A stretch of 64,000 bases of DNA from Clusia tigrina (Eukaryota; Arthropoda; Insecta; Diptera; Clusiidae): NCBI GenBank assembly GCA_920105625.2, contig OV050031.1, positions 85,569,995 through 85,633,994 on the forward strand, given 5' to 3'. The notes below the pieces were generated by a model. It worked only from the letters and a program-made list of their open reading frames with translations. It did no database searches and had not been told where the DNA came from. Each line of letters starts with the position of its first letter. Position 1 is the stretch's first letter. Positions 1 through 12,032 of the stretch are shown in pieces. A program made the position numbers and the translations under genes.

Positions 1-871
1 TCGCAGCCTCTGTCAGCGTCTCTGAATGCGTCTCATTCGCTGCCTCTGTCGATTGGGGGGTCTGCTATCTTCTCTATGCCTATATCTACCCCTATCTGCC
101 TCAGTCGGCGTCTCAGTCGGCGTCGCAGCCTCTGTCAGCATTTCTGTAGGTGTCTCAGTCGCTGCCGCTGCCGATTGGGGGATCTGCTGCCTTCTCTATG
201 TCAACATCTACCCCTCTCTGCCTCAGTCGGCGTTGCAGCCTCTGTGAGCGTCTCTGTAGGCGTCTCAGTCGCTGCCGCTGACGATTGGGGGGTCTGCTGC
301 CTTCTCTATGTCAATATCTACCCCTCTCTGCCTCAGTCGGGGTCTCAGTCGGCGTCGCAGCCTCTGTCAGCGTCTCTGTAGGCGTCTCAGTCGCTGCCGC
401 TGTCGATAGGGGGGTCTAGTGCATTCTCTATGCCAATATCTACACCTATCTGCGTCAGTCAGCGTCTCAGTCAGCGTCGCACCCTCTGTCAGCGCCTCTG
501 TAGCCGTCTCAGTAGCTGCCGCTGTCGATTGCGGAGTCTGCTGCCGTCGCTATGCCTACATCTACCCCTACCTACCTCAGTCGGCATCTCAGTCGGCGTC
601 GCAGCCTCTGTCAGCGTCTCTGAATGCGGCTCAGTCGCTGCCTCTGTCGATTGGGGGGTCTGCTATCTTCTCTATGCCAATATCTACCCCTATCTGCCTC
701 AGTCGGCGTCTCAGTCGGCGTCGCAGTCGGCGTCGCAGCCTCTGTCAGCATTTCTGTAGGCGTCTCAGTCGCTGCCGCTGTTGATTGGGGGGTCTGCTGC
801 CTTCTCTATGCCCATATCTATCACTCTCTGCCTCAGTCGGAGTCTCAGTCGGCGTCGCAACCTCTGTAAGC
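1..871 (+). repeat. HOR block, left copy (pair with 5,409-6,157)
   Basis: About seven monomers in the same subtype order as 5,409-6,157. The spacing is 5,408 bp at the left end and 5,286 bp from about position 400 onward. The 122-bp change means that the left copy carries one extra monomer, about 244-365. Shared markers are tctcattcgctgcctctgtc, the tctagtgcattctctatgcc monomer and the gattgcggagtctgctgcc monomer. Confidence 0.75.
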
Positions 872-3519
872 GTCTCTGTAAGCGTCTCAGTCACTGCCGC
901 TTCGATTGGGGGGTCTGCTGCCTTGTCTATGCCTATATCTACCTCTATCTGCCTCAGTCGGCCTCGCAGCCTCTGTCAGCATCTCTGTAGGCGTCTCAGT
1001 TGCTGCCGCTGTCGATTGGGGGGTTTGCTGCTTTCTCTATGCCTATATCTACCCTTATCTGCCTCAGTCGGCGTCCCAGTCTGCGTCGCAGCCTCTGTCA
1101 GCCTCTCTGAATGCGTCTCAGTCGCTGCCGCTGGCGATTGGGGGGTCTGCTGCCTTCTCTATGCCTATATCTACCCCTACCTACCTCAGTCGGCGTCACA
1201 GTCGGCTTCGCAGCCTCTGTCAGCGTCTCTGTAGGCGTCTCAGTCGCTGCCGCTGTCGATTGGGGGTCTGCTGCCTTCTCTATGCCAATATCTACACCTA
1301 TCTGCCTCAGTCAGCGTCTCAGTCACCGTCGCACCCTCTGTTAGCGTCTCTGTAGCCGTCTCAGCCTCTCTGAATGCGTCTCATTCGCTGCCTCTGTCGC
1401 TTGGGGGGTCTGCTATCTTTTCTATGCCTATATGTACCCCGATCTGCCTCAGTCGGTGTCTCAGTCGGCGTCGCAGTCGGCGTCGCAGCCTCTGTCAGCA
1501 TTTCTGTAGGCGTGTCAGTCGCTGCCGCTGTCGATTGGTTGATCTGCTGCCTTCTCTATGCCAATATCTACCCCTCTCTGCCTCAGTCGGCGTTGCAGCC
1601 TCTGTGAGCGTCTCTGTAATCGTCTCAGTCGCTGCCGCTGACGATTGGGGGGGTCTGCTGCCTTCTCTATGTCAATATCTACCCTATCTGCCTCAGTCGG
1701 CGTCCCAGCCTCTGTCAGCGTCTCTGTAGCCGTCTCAGTCGCTGCCGCTGTCGACTGGGGGGGTTTGCTGCATTCTCTATGCCAATATCTACACCTATCT
1801 GCCTCAGTCAGCGTCTCAGTCACCGTCGCACGCTCTGTTAGCGTCTCTGTAGCCATCTCTGTAGCTGCCGCTGTCGATTGCGGAGTCTGCTGCCGTCCCT
1901 ATGCCTACATCTATCCCTACCTGCCTCAGTCGGCAACTCAGTCGGCCTCGCAGCCTCTGTCATCATCTCTGTAGGCTTCTCAGTCGCTGCCGCTGTCGAT
2001 TGGAGGGTCTGCTGCCTTCTCTATGCCTATATCTAACCCTATCTGCCTCAGTCGACGTCTCAGTTGGCGTCGCAGCCTCTGTCAGCGTCTCTGTAGGCGT
2101 CTCAGTCGCTGCCGCTGTTGATTGGGGGGTCTGCTGGCTTCTCTATGCCTATATCTATCACTCTCTGCCTCAGTCGGAGTCTCAGTCGGCGTCGCAGCCT
2201 CTGTAAGCGTCTCTGTAAGCGTCTCAGTCACTGCCGCTTCGATTGGGGGGTCTGCTGCCTTCTCTATGCCTATATCTACCTCTATCTGCCTCAGTCGGCC
2301 TCGCAGCCTCTGTCAGCATCTCTGTAGGCGTCTCAGTTGCTGCCGCTGTCGATTGGGAGGTCTGCTGCTTTCTCTATGCCCATATATACCCTTATCTGCC
2401 TCAGTCGGCGTCCCAGTCTGCGTCGCAGCCTCTGTCAGCCTCTCTGAATGCGTCTCAGTCGCTGCTGCTGGCGATTGGGGGGTCTGATGTCTTCTCTATG
2501 CCTATATCTACCCCTATCTGCCTCAGTCGGCGTCTCAGTCGGCCTCGCAGCCTCTGTCATCGTCTCTGTAGGCTTCTCAGTCGCTGCCGCTGTCGATTGG
2601 AGGGTCTGCTGCCTTCTCTATGCCTATATCTAACCCTATCTGCCTCAGTCGACGTCTCAGTCGGCGTCGCAGCCTCTGTCAGCGTCTCTGTAGGCGTCTC
2701 AGTCGCTGCCGCTGTTGATTGGGGGGTCTGCTGCCTTCTCTATGCCTATATCTATCACTCTCTGCCTCAGTCGGAGTCTCAGTCGGCGTCGCAGCCTCTA
2801 TCAGCGTATCTGTAGGCGTCTCAGTCGCTGCTGCTGTCGATTGGAGGGTCTGCTGCCTTCTCTATGCCTATATCTACCCCTACCTGCCTCAGTCGGCGTC
2901 ACAGTCGGCTTCGCAGCCTCTGTCAGCGTCTCTGTACGCGTCTCAGTCGCTGCCGCTGTCGATTAGAGTTCTGCTGCGTTCTCTATGCCAATATCTACCC
3001 CTATCTGCCTCAGTCGGCGTCGCAGCCTCTGTCAGCGTCTCTGTAGGCGTCTCAGTCGCTGCCGCTGTCGATTGGGGGATCTGCTGCCTTCTCTATGCCA
3101 ATATCCACCCCTCTCTGCCTCAGTCGGCGTTGCAGCCTCTGTGAGCGCCTCTGTAGGCGTCTCAGTCGCTGCCGCTGACGATTGCGGGGTCTGCTGCCTT
3201 CTAGATGTCAATATCTACCCTATCTGCCTCAGTCGGCGTCTCAGGCTCTGTCAGAGTCTCTGTAAGCGTCTCAGTCGCTGCCGCTGTTGATTGGGGAGTC
3301 TGCTGCCTTCTCTATGCCTACATCTATCACTCTCTGCTTCAGTCGGAGTCTCAGTCGGCGTCGCAGCCTCTGTAAGCGTCTCTGTAAGCGTCTCAGTCAC
3401 TGCCGCTTCGATCGGGGGGTCTGCTGCCTTCTCTATGCCTATATCTACCTCTATCTGCCTCAGTCGGCCTCGCAGATTCTGTCAGCATCTCTGTAGGCGT
3501 CTCAGTTGCTGCCGCTGTC
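872..3519 (+). repeat. Mosaic satellite segment
   Basis: About 22 monomers without a simple local HOR. Pieces are shared with later blocks: about 2,448-2,960 matches 13,469-13,960 at 11,021-bp spacing, and about 1,374-1,607 matches 7,651-7,884 and 10,894-11,127. It holds several monomers of the gtaagcgtctctgtaagcg subtype followed by the cgcttcgattgg junction (about 870, 2,200 and 3,370), where the usual gccgctgtcgatt is shortened. Nothing other than satellite is present. Confidence 0.7.
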
Positions 3520-4300
3520 GATTGGGGGGTCTGATGTCTTCTCTATGCCTATATGTACCCCTATCTGCCTCAGTCGACGTCTCAGTCGGCATCGCAGCCT
3601 CTGTCAGCGTCTATGTCGGCCTCTCAGTCGCTGCCGCTGTCGATTGGGGGGTCTGCTGCACTCTCTATGCCAATATCTACCCCTACTTGTCTCAGTCAGC
3701 GTCTCAGTCAGCGTCGCGCCTTCTGTCAGCGTCTCTGTAGGCGTCTCAGTCGCTGCTGCTGTCGATTGGGGGGTTTGCTGCCTTCTCTATGTTAATATCT
3801 ACCCTATCTGCCTCAGTCGGCGTCTCAGCCTCTGTCAGAGTCTCTGTAGGCGTCTCAGTTGCTGCCGCTGTCGATTGGGGGGTCTGCTGCCCTCTGTATG
3901 CCTATATCTACCCCTATATGCCTCAGTCGGCATCTCAGTCGGCGTCGCACCCTCTATCAGCATCTCTGTAGGCGTCTCAGTTGTTGCCGCTGTCGATTGG
4001 TGGGTCTGTTGCCGTCTTTATGCCTATATCTACACCTACCTGCCTCAGTCGGCGTCACAGTCGGCGTCGCAGCCTCTGTCAGCGTGTCTGAATGCATCTC
4101 AGACGCTGCCGCTGTAGATTGGGGGGTTGGCTGCCTTCTCTATGCCTATATCTACCCCTATCTGCCTCAGTCGGAGTCTCAGTCGGCATCGCAGCCTCTG
4201 TCAGCGAATATGTAGGCGTCTCAGTCGCTGCCGCTGTCGATTGGGGGGTCTGATGCCTTCTCTATGCCTATATCTACCCCTATCTGCCTCAGTCGGCGTC
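3520..4300 (+). repeat. HOR block shared with 16.9-17.6 kb and 14.45-14.77 kb
   Basis: The subtype order gtctgatgtc, then tctatgtcggcctctcag, then the short gtcaatatctaccctatc monomer, then gttgttgccgctgtcgattggt, then the gcgaatatgtaggcg monomer matches about 16,870-17,650 at 13,351-bp spacing. From 3,980 on it also matches 14,453 on at 10,473-bp spacing. It looks like an early dispersed copy of the cassette that opens the later A, B and C blocks. Confidence 0.7.
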
Positions 4301-5408
4301 GCAGCTTCTGTCAGCGTCGCAGCCTCTGTCAGCGTCTCTGTAGGCGTCGCAGTCGCTTCCGCTGTCGATTGGGGTGTCTGCTACCTTCTCTATGCCAATA
4401 TCTACCCCTCTCTGCCTCAGTCGGGGTCTCAGTCGGCGTCGCAGCCTCTGTCACCGTCACAGCCTCTGTCAGCGTCTCTGTAGGCGTCGCAGTCGCTTCC
4501 GCTGTCGATTGGGGGGTCTGCTGCCTTCTCTATGCCAATATCTACCCTTATATGCCTCAGCCGGCGTCTCAGTCGGCGTCACAGCCTCTGTCAGCGTCTC
4601 TGAATGCGTCTCAGTCGCTGCCGCTGTCGATTAGGCGGTCTGCTGCCTTCTCTATGCCAATATCTACCCTTCTCTGCCTCAGTCGGGGTCTCAGTCGGCG
4701 TCGCAGCCTCTGTCAGCGTCTCTGTAGGCGTCGCAGTCGCTGCCGCTGTCGATTGGGGGGGTCTGCTGCCTTCTCTATGGCAATATATACCCCTATCTGC
4801 CTCAGTCAGCGTCTCAATCAGCGTCGCACCCTCTGTCAGCGTCTCTGTAGCCGTCTCAGTCGATTGGGGTTCTGCTGCGTTCTCTATGCCTATATCTACC
4901 CCTATCTGCCTCAGTCGGCGTCTCAGTCGGCGTCGCAACCTCTGTCAGCGTCTTTGTAGGCGTCTCAGTCGCTGCCGCTGTCGATTGGGGGGTCTCCTGA
5001 ATTCTCTATGCCTATATCTACCCTTATCTGCCTCAGTCGGTGTCTCAGTCGGCGTCGCAGCCTCTGTCGGCGTCTCTGTAGGCGTCTCAGTCGCTCCCGC
5101 TGTCGATTGGGGGGGTCTGCTGCCTTCTCTATGCCAATATCTACACCTATCTGGCTCAGTCAGCGTCTCAGTCAGCGTCGCACCCTCTGTCAGCGTCTCT
5201 GTAGCCGTCTCAGTCGATTGGGGTTCTGCTGCGTTCTCTCTGCCTATATCTACCCCTATCTGCCTCAGTCGGCATCTCAGTCGGCGTCGCAGCCTCTGTC
5301 AGCGTCTTTGTAGGCGTCTCAGTCGCTTCCGCTGTCGATTGGGGGGTCTGCTGCCTTCTCTATGCCTATATCTACCCTTATCTGCCTCAGTCGGCGTCTC
5401 AGTCGGCG
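4301..5408 (+). repeat. Satellite segment with 12-bp-deleted monomers
   Basis: About nine monomers. Those at about 4,855 and 5,213 have cagtcgattggggttctg, meaning the 12 bases ctgccgctgtcg between two cg copies are missing. Such in-register deletions recur at about 6,755 and 7,125, and in a later form with cagccgattgg at many sites from 16.2 kb on. No gene is visible. Confidence 0.7.
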
Positions 5409-6157
5409 TCGCAGCCTCTGTCAGCGTGTCTGAATGCGTCTCATTCGCTGCCTCTGTCGATTGGGGGGTCTGCTATCTTCTCTATGCCTATATCTACCCC
5501 TATCTGCCTCAGTCGGCGTCTCAGTCGGCGTCGCAGCCTCTGTCAGCATTTCTGTAGGCGTCTCAGTCGCTGCCGCGGTCGATTGGGGGATCTGCTGCCT
5601 TCTCTATGCCAATATCTACCCCTCTCTGCCTCAGTCGGCGTTGCAGCCTCTGTGAGCGTCTCTGTAGGCGTCTCAGTCGCTGCCGCTGTCGATAGGGGGG
5701 TCTAGTGCATTCTCTATGCCAATATCTACACCTATCTGCGTCAGTCAGCGTCTCAGTCAGCGTCGCACCCTCTGTCAGCGTCTCTGTAGCCGTCTCAGTA
5801 GCTGCCGCTGTCGATTGCGGAGTCTGCTGCCGTCGCTATGCCTACATCTACCCCTACCTACCTCAGTCGGCGTCTCAGTCGGCGTCGCAGCCTCTGTCAG
5901 CGTCTCTGAATGCGGCTCAGTCGCTGCCTCTGTCGATTGGGGGGTCTGCTATCTTCTCTATGCCTATATCTACCCCTATCTGCCTCAGTCGGCGTCTCAG
6001 TCGGCGTCGCAGTCGACGTCGCAGCCTCTGTCAGCATTTCTGTAGGCGTCTCAGTCGCTGCCGCTGTTGATTGCGGGGTCTGCTGCCTTCTCTATGCCCA
6101 TATCTATCACTCTCTGCCTCAGTCGGAGTCTCAGTCGGCGTCGCAGCCTCTGTCAGC
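5409..6157 (+). repeat. HOR block, right copy (pair with 1-871)
   Basis: Near-duplicate of the first 0.87 kb with one monomer fewer. The tctagtgcattctctatgcc and gattgcggagtctgctgcc monomers follow in the same order. Scattered single-base differences are present, for example gctgccgcggtcgatt here against gctgccgctgccgatt in the left copy. Confidence 0.75.
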
Positions 6158-7221
6158 CTCTCTGAATGCGTCTCAGTCGCTGCCGCTGGCGATTGGGGGG
6201 TCTGCTGCCTTCTCTATGCCTATATCTACCTCTATCTGCCTCAGTCGGCCTCGCAGCCTCTGTCAGCCTCTCTGAATGCGTCTCAGTCGCTGCCGCTGGC
6301 GATTGGGTGGTCTGCTGCCTTCTCTATGCCTATATCTACCCCTACCTACCTCAGTCGGCGTCACAGTCGGCTTCGCAGCCTCTGTCAGCGTCTCTGTAGG
6401 CGTCTCTGTACGCGTCTCAGTCGCTGCCGCTGTCGATTGGGGTTCTGCTGCGTTCTCTATGCCAATATCTACCCCTCTCTGCCTCAGTCGGCGTTGCAGC
6501 CTCTGTGAGCGTCTCTGTAGGCGTCTCAGTCGCTGCCGCTGACGATTGCGGGGTCTGCTGCCTTCTCTATGTCAATATCTACCCTATCTGCCATAGTCGG
6601 CGTCTCAGCCTCTGTCAGAGTCTCTGTAGGCGTTTCAGTCGCTGCCGCTGTCGATTGGGGGTCTGCTGCCTTCTCTATGCCAATATCTACCCTTCTCTAC
6701 CTCAGTCGGGGTCTCAGTCGGCGTCGCAGCCTCTGTCAGCGTCTCTGTAGGCGTCTCAGTCGATTGGGGTTCTGCTGCGTTCTCTATGCCTATATCTACC
6801 CCTATCTGCCTCAGTCGGCGTCTCAGTCGGCGTCTCAGTCGGCGTCGCAACCTCTGTCAGCGTCTTTGTAGGCGTCTCAGTCGCTGCCGCTGTCGATTGG
6901 AGGGTCTGCTGCCTTCTCTATGCCTATATATTCCCTTATCTGCCTCAGTCGGGGTCTCAGTCGGCGTCGCGGCCTCTGTCAGCGTCTCTGTAGGCGTCTC
7001 AGTCGCTGCCGCTGTCGATTGGGGGGGGTCTGCTGCCTTCTCTATGCCAATATCTACCACTATCTGCCTCAATCAGCGTCTCAGTCAGCGTCGCACCCTC
7101 TGTCAGCGTCTCTGTAGTCGTCTCAGTCGATTGGGGCTCTGCTGCGTTCTCTATGCCTATATCTACCCCTATCTGCCTCAGTCGGCGTCTCAGTCGGCGT
7201 CGCAGCCTCTGTCAGCGTCTT
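6158..7221 (+). repeat. Satellite segment with the longest ordinary G tract
   Basis: About nine monomers of mixed subtypes, including two successive ctgaatgcgtctcagtcgctgccgctggcg-type ends and two 12-bp-deleted monomers. A monomer near 7,021-7,028 has an 8-G tract, among the longest outside the three poly-G sites. No other element is seen. Confidence 0.65.
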
Positions 7222-8747
7222 TGTCGGCGTCTCAGTCGCTGCCGCTGTCGATTGGGGGATCTGCTGCCTTCTCTATGCCAATATCTACCCTTATCTGCCT
7301 CAGTCGGCGTTGCAGCGTCTGTGAGCGTCTCTGTAGGCGTCTCAGTCGCTGCCTCGGTCGGCGTCTCAGCCTCTGTCAAAGTCTTTGTAGGCGTCTCAGT
7401 CGCTGCCGCTTTCGATTGGGGCTCTGCTGCCTTCTCTATGCCAATATCTACCCCTCTCTGCCTCAGTCGGGTTCTCAGTCGGCGTCGCAGCCTCTGTCAG
7501 CGTCTCTGTAGGCGTCTCAGTCGCTGCCGCTTCGACTGGGGGGTCTGCTGCATTCTCTATGCCAATATCTGCACCTATCTGCCTCAGTCAGCGTCTCAGT
7601 CACCGTCGCACCCTCTGTTAGCGTCTCTGTAGCCGTCTCAGCCTCTCTGAATGCGTCTCATTCGCTGCCTCTGTCGCTTGGGGGGTCTGCTATCTTTTCT
7701 ATGCCTATATGTACCCCTATCTGCCTCAGTCGGCGTCTCAGTCGGCGTCGCAGTCGGCGTCGCAGCCTCTGTCAGCATTTCTGTAGGCGTCTCAGTTGCT
7801 GCCGCTGTCGATTGGGGGATCTGCTGCCTTCTCTATGCCAATATCTACCCCTCTCTGCCTCAGTCGGCGTTGCAGCCTCTGTGAGCGTCTCTGTAATCGT
7901 CTCAGTCGCTGCCGCTGACGATTGGGGGGTCTGCTGCCTTCTCTATGTCAATATCTACCCTATCTGCCTCAGTCGGCGTCCCAGCCTCTGTCAGCGTCTC
8001 TGTAGCCGTCTCAGTAGCTGCCGCTGTCGATTGCGGAGTCTGCTGCCGTCGCTATGCCCACATCTACCCCTACCTGCCTCAGGCGGCGTCTCAGTCGGCG
8101 TCGCAGCCTCTGTCAGCGTCTCTGAATGCGACTCAGTCGCTGCATCTGCCGATTGGGGGGTCTGCTATCTTCTCTATTCCTATATCTACCCCTATCTGCC
8201 TCATTCGGCGTCTCAGTCGGCGTCGCAGTCGGCGTCGCAGTCGGCGTCGCAGCCGGCGTCGCAGCCTCTGTCAGAGTCTCTGTAGGCGTCTCAGTCGCTG
8301 CCGCTGTCGATTGGGGGGTCTGCTGCCTTCTCTATGCCAATATCTACCCCTCTCTGCCTCAGTCGGCGTCTCAGTCGGCGTCGCAGCCTCTGTCAGCGTC
8401 TCTGTAGGCGTCTCAGTCGCTGCCGTTGTCGACTGGGGCGGTCTGCTGCATTCTCTATGCCAATATCTACACCTATCTGCCTCAGTCAGCGTCTCAGTCA
8501 CCGTCGCACGCTCTGTTAGCGTCTCTGTAGCCGTCTCAGTAGCTGCCGCTGTCGATTGCGGAGTCTGCTGCCGTCCCTATGCCCACATCTATCCCTACCT
8601 GCCTCAGTCGGCAACTCAGTCGGCGTCGCAGCCTCTGTCAGCGTCTCTGTAGGCGTCTCAGTCGCTGCCGCTGTTGATTGGGGGGTCTGCTGCCTTCTCT
8701 ATGCCTATATCTATCGCTCTCTGCCTCAGTCGGAGACTCAGTCGGTA
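7222..8747 (+). repeat. 1.5-kb HOR block, copy 1 (pair with 10,465-11,990)
   Basis: This block recurs 3,243 bp downstream with few differences. Two I can see are ctgtagg at about 7,783 against ctttagg at about 11,026, and cagtcggcgtctcag near 8,360 against cagtcggggtctcag near 11,603. It contains the atypical gctgcctcggtcggcgtctc junction (a short monomer) and the five-unit 12-mer expansion at 8,204-8,263. After 8,747 the copies diverge: this one passes from gactcagtcggt directly to aagcgtctcag, a deletion junction. Confidence 0.85.
8204..8263 (+). repeat. Five-unit 12-bp minisatellite inside a monomer
   Basis: Five head-to-tail 12-mers of the type gtcggcgtcgca (first ttcggcgtctca, last gccggcgtcgca) where a normal monomer has two. 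The same expansion occurs at 9,802-9,861, 11,447-11,506 and 12,449-12,508, as expected from the surrounding block duplications. Confidence 0.9.
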
Positions 8748-9385
8748 AGCGTCTCAGTCACTGCCGCTTCGATTGGGGGGGTCTGCTGCCTTCTCTATGC
8801 CTATATCTAACTCCATCTGCCTCAGTCGGCCTCGCAGCCTCTGTCAGCATCTCTGTAAGCGTCTCAGTTGCTGCCGCTGTCGATTGGGGGGTCTGCTGCT
8901 TTCTCTATGCCCATATATACCCTTATCTGCCTCAGTCGGCGTCCCAGTCTGCGTCGCAGCCTCTGTCAGCCTCTCTGAATGCGTCTCAGTCGCTGCTGCT
9001 GGCGATTGGGGGGTCTGATGTCTTCTCTATGCCTATATCTACCCCTATCTGCCTCAGTCGGCGTCTCAGTCGGCCTCGCAGCCTCTGTCATCGTCTCTGT
9101 AGGCTTCTCAGTCGCTGCCGCTGTCAGCGTCTCTGTAGGCGTCTCAGTCGCTGCCGCTGTTGATTGGGGGGTCTGCTGCCTTCTCTATGCCTATATCTAT
9201 CGCTCTCTGCCTCAGTCGGAGACTCAGTCGGCGTCGCAGCCTCTGTAAGCGTCTCTGTAAGCGTCTCAGTCACTGCCGCTTCGATTGGGGGGGTCTGCTG
9301 CCTTCTCTATGCCTATATCTAACTCCATCTGCCTCAGTCGGCCTCGCAGCCTCTGTCAGCATCTCTGTAAGCGTCTCAGTCACTG
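8748..9385 (+). repeat. Block-junction segment of the 7-14 kb mosaic
   Basis: About five monomers. Roughly 8,773-9,100 matches 13,263-13,590 at 4,490-bp spacing, and 9,158-9,381 matches 13,136-13,359 at 3,978-bp spacing. At about 9,118-9,130 the arm runs gccgctgtcagcgtctctg, joining gccgctgtc directly to agcgtctctg. The core is skipped, giving a short fusion monomer. Confidence 0.75.
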
Positions 9386-10464
9386 CCGCTGCCGATTGGA
9401 GGGTCTGCTGCCTTCTCTATGCCTATATATTCCCTTATCTGCCTCAGTCGGGGTCTCAGTCGGCGTCGCGGCCTCTGTCAGCGTCTCTGTAGGCGTCTCA
9501 GTCGCTGCCGCTGTCGATTGGGGGGGGTCTGCTGCCTTCTCTATGTCAATATCTACCCTATCTGCCTCAGTCGGCGTCCCAGCCTCTGTCAGCGTCTCTG
9601 TAGCCGTCTCAGTAGCTGCCGCTGTCGATTGCGGAGTCTGCTGCCGTCGCTATGCCCACATCTACCCCTACCTGCCTCAGTCGGCGTCTCAGTCGGCGTC
9701 GCAGCCTCTGTCAGCGTCTCTGAATGCGACTCAGTCGCTGCATCTGTCGATTGGGGGGTCTGCTATCTTCTCTATTCCTATATCTACCCCTATCTGCCTC
9801 ATTCGGCGTCTCAGTCGGCGTCGCAGTCGGCGTCGCAGTCGGCGTCGCAGCCGGCGTCGCAGCCTCTGTCAGCATTTCTGTAGGCGTCTCAGTCGCTGCC
9901 GCTGTCGATTGGGGGATCTGCTGCTTTCTCTGTGCCAATATCTACCCCTCTCTGCCTCAGTCGGCGTTGCAGCCTCTGTGAGCGTCTCTGTAATCGTCTC
10001 AGTCGCTGCCGCTGACGATTGGGGGGTCTGCTGCCTTCTCTATGTCAATATCTACCCTATCTGCCTCAGTCGGCGTCTCAGCCTCTGTCAGAGTCTCTGT
10101 AGGCGTCTCAGTCGCTGCCGCTGTCGATTGGGGGGTCTGCTGCCTTCTCTATGCCAATATCTACCCCTCTCTGCCTCAGTCGGGGTCTCAGTCGGCGTCG
10201 CAGCCTCTGTCAGCGTCTCTGTAGGCGTCTCAGTCGCTGCCGTTGTCGACTGGGGCGGTCTGCTGCATTCTCTATGCCAATATCTACACCTATCTGCCTC
10301 AGTCAGCGTCTCAGTCACCGTCGCACGCTCTGTTAGCGTCTCTGTAGCCGTCTCAGTAGCTGCCGCTGTCGATTGCGGAGTCTGCTGCCGTCCCTATGCC
10401 CACATCTATCCCTACCTGCCTCAGTCGGCAACTCAGTCGGCGTCGCAGCCTCTGTCAGCGTCTA
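9386..10464 (+). repeat. 1.1-kb HOR block, copy 1 (pair with 12,033-13,111)
   Basis: Repeats at 2,647-bp spacing with near identity, starting at gccgctgccgattggagggtc and including the 12-mer expansion at 9,802-9,861. The homology continues a little past the end given, to about 10,488, where this copy goes to gattgggggatc and the other to gttgattggggggtc. Confidence 0.8.
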
Positions 10465-11990
10465 TGTAGGCGTCTCAGTCGCTGCCGCTGTCGATTGGGG
10501 GATCTGCTGCCTTCTCTATGCCAATATCTACCCTTATCTGCCTCAGTCGGCGTTGCAGCGTCTGTGAGCGTCTCTGTAGGCGTCTCAGTCGCTGCCTCGG
10601 TCGGCGTCTCAGCCTCTGTCAAAGTCTTTGTAGGCGTCTCAGTCGCTGCCGCTTTCGATTGGGGCTCTGCTGCCTTCTCTATGCCAATATCTACCCCTCT
10701 CTGCCTCAGTCGGGTTCTCAGTCGGCGTCGCAGCCTCTGTCAGCGTCTCTGTAGGCGTCTCAGTCGCTGCCGCTTCGACTGGGGGGTCTGCTGCATTCTC
10801 TATGCCAATATCTGCACCTATCTGCCTCAGTCAGCGTCTCAGTCACCGTCGCACCCTCTGTTAGCGTCTCTGTAGCCGTCTCAGCCTCTCTGAATGCGTC
10901 TCATTCGCTGCCTCTGTCGCTTGGGGGGTCTGCTATCTTTTCTATGCCTATATGTACCCCTATCTGCCTCAGTCGGCGTCTCAGTCGGCGTCGCAGTCGG
11001 CGTCGCAGCCTCTGTCAGCATTTCTTTAGGCGTCTCAGTTGCTGCCGCTGTCGATTGGGGGATCTGCTGCCTTCTCTATGCCAATATCTACCCCTCTCTG
11101 CCTCAGTCGGCGTTGCAGCCTCTGTGAGCGTCTCTGTAATCGTCTCAGTCGCTGCCGCTGACGATTGGGGGGTCTGCTGCCTTCTCTATGTCAATATCTA
11201 CCCTATCTGCCTCAGTCGGCGTCCCAGCCTCTGTCAGCGTCTCTGTAGCCGTCTCAGTAGCTGCCGCTGTCGATTGCGGAGTCTGCTGCCGTCGCTATGC
11301 CCACATCTACCCCTACCTGCCTCAGGCGGCGTCTCAGTCGGCGTCGCAGCCTCTGTCAGCGTCTCTGAATGCGACTCAGTCGCTGCATCTGCCGATTGGG
11401 GGGTCTGCTATCTTCTCTATTCCTATATCTACCCCTATCTGCCTCATTCGGCGTCTCAGTCGGCGTCGCAGTCGGCGTCGCAGTCGGCGTCGCAGCCGGC
11501 GTCGCAGCCTCTGTCAGAGTCTCTGTAGGCGTCTCAGTCGCTGCCGCTGTCGATTGGGGGGTCTGCTGCCTTCTCTATGCCAATATCTACCCCTCTCTGC
11601 CTCAGTCGGGGTCTCAGTCGGCGTCGCAGCCTCTGTCAGCGTCTCTGTAGGCGTCTCAGTCGCTGCCGTTGTCGACTGGGGCGGTCTGCTGCATTCTCTA
11701 TGCCAATATCTACACCTATCTGCCTCAGTCAGCGTCTCAGTCACCGTCGCACGCTCTGTTAGCGTCTCTGTAGCCGTCTCAGTAGCTGCCGCTGTCGATT
11801 GCGGAGTCTGCTGCCGTCCCTATGCCCACATCTATCCCTACCTGCCTCAGTCGGCAACTCAGTCGGCGTCGCAGCCTCTGTCAGCGTCTCTGTAGGCGTC
11901 TCAGTCGCTGCCGCTGTTGATTGGGGGGTCTGCTGCCTTCTCTATGCCTATATCTATCGCTCTCTGCCTCAGTCGGAGACTCAGTCGGCG
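10465..11990 (+). repeat. 1.5-kb HOR block, copy 2 (pair with 7,222-8,747)
   Basis: Near-identical partner of 7,222-8,747 at 3,243-bp spacing. It is followed by sequence that leads into copy 2 of the 1.1-kb block, so the two duplications overlap in a nested order. Confidence 0.85.
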
Positions 11991-12032
11991 TCGCAGCCTC
12001 TGTCATCGTCTCTGTAGGCTTCTCAGTCGCTG

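Noticed and set aside
2391..2400. TATA-like promoter elements (catatatacc and similar tatatata variants, for example near 28,200 and 45,945)
   Set aside because: They are single-base variants of the tatatcta present in every monomer and have no gene downstream.
4591..4938. Minus-strand open frames of 60-115 codons (also 1,515-1,856 and 56,280-56,618)
   Set aside because: They lie wholly within satellite monomers and are the complement of the + strand repeats, with no sign of gene structure.
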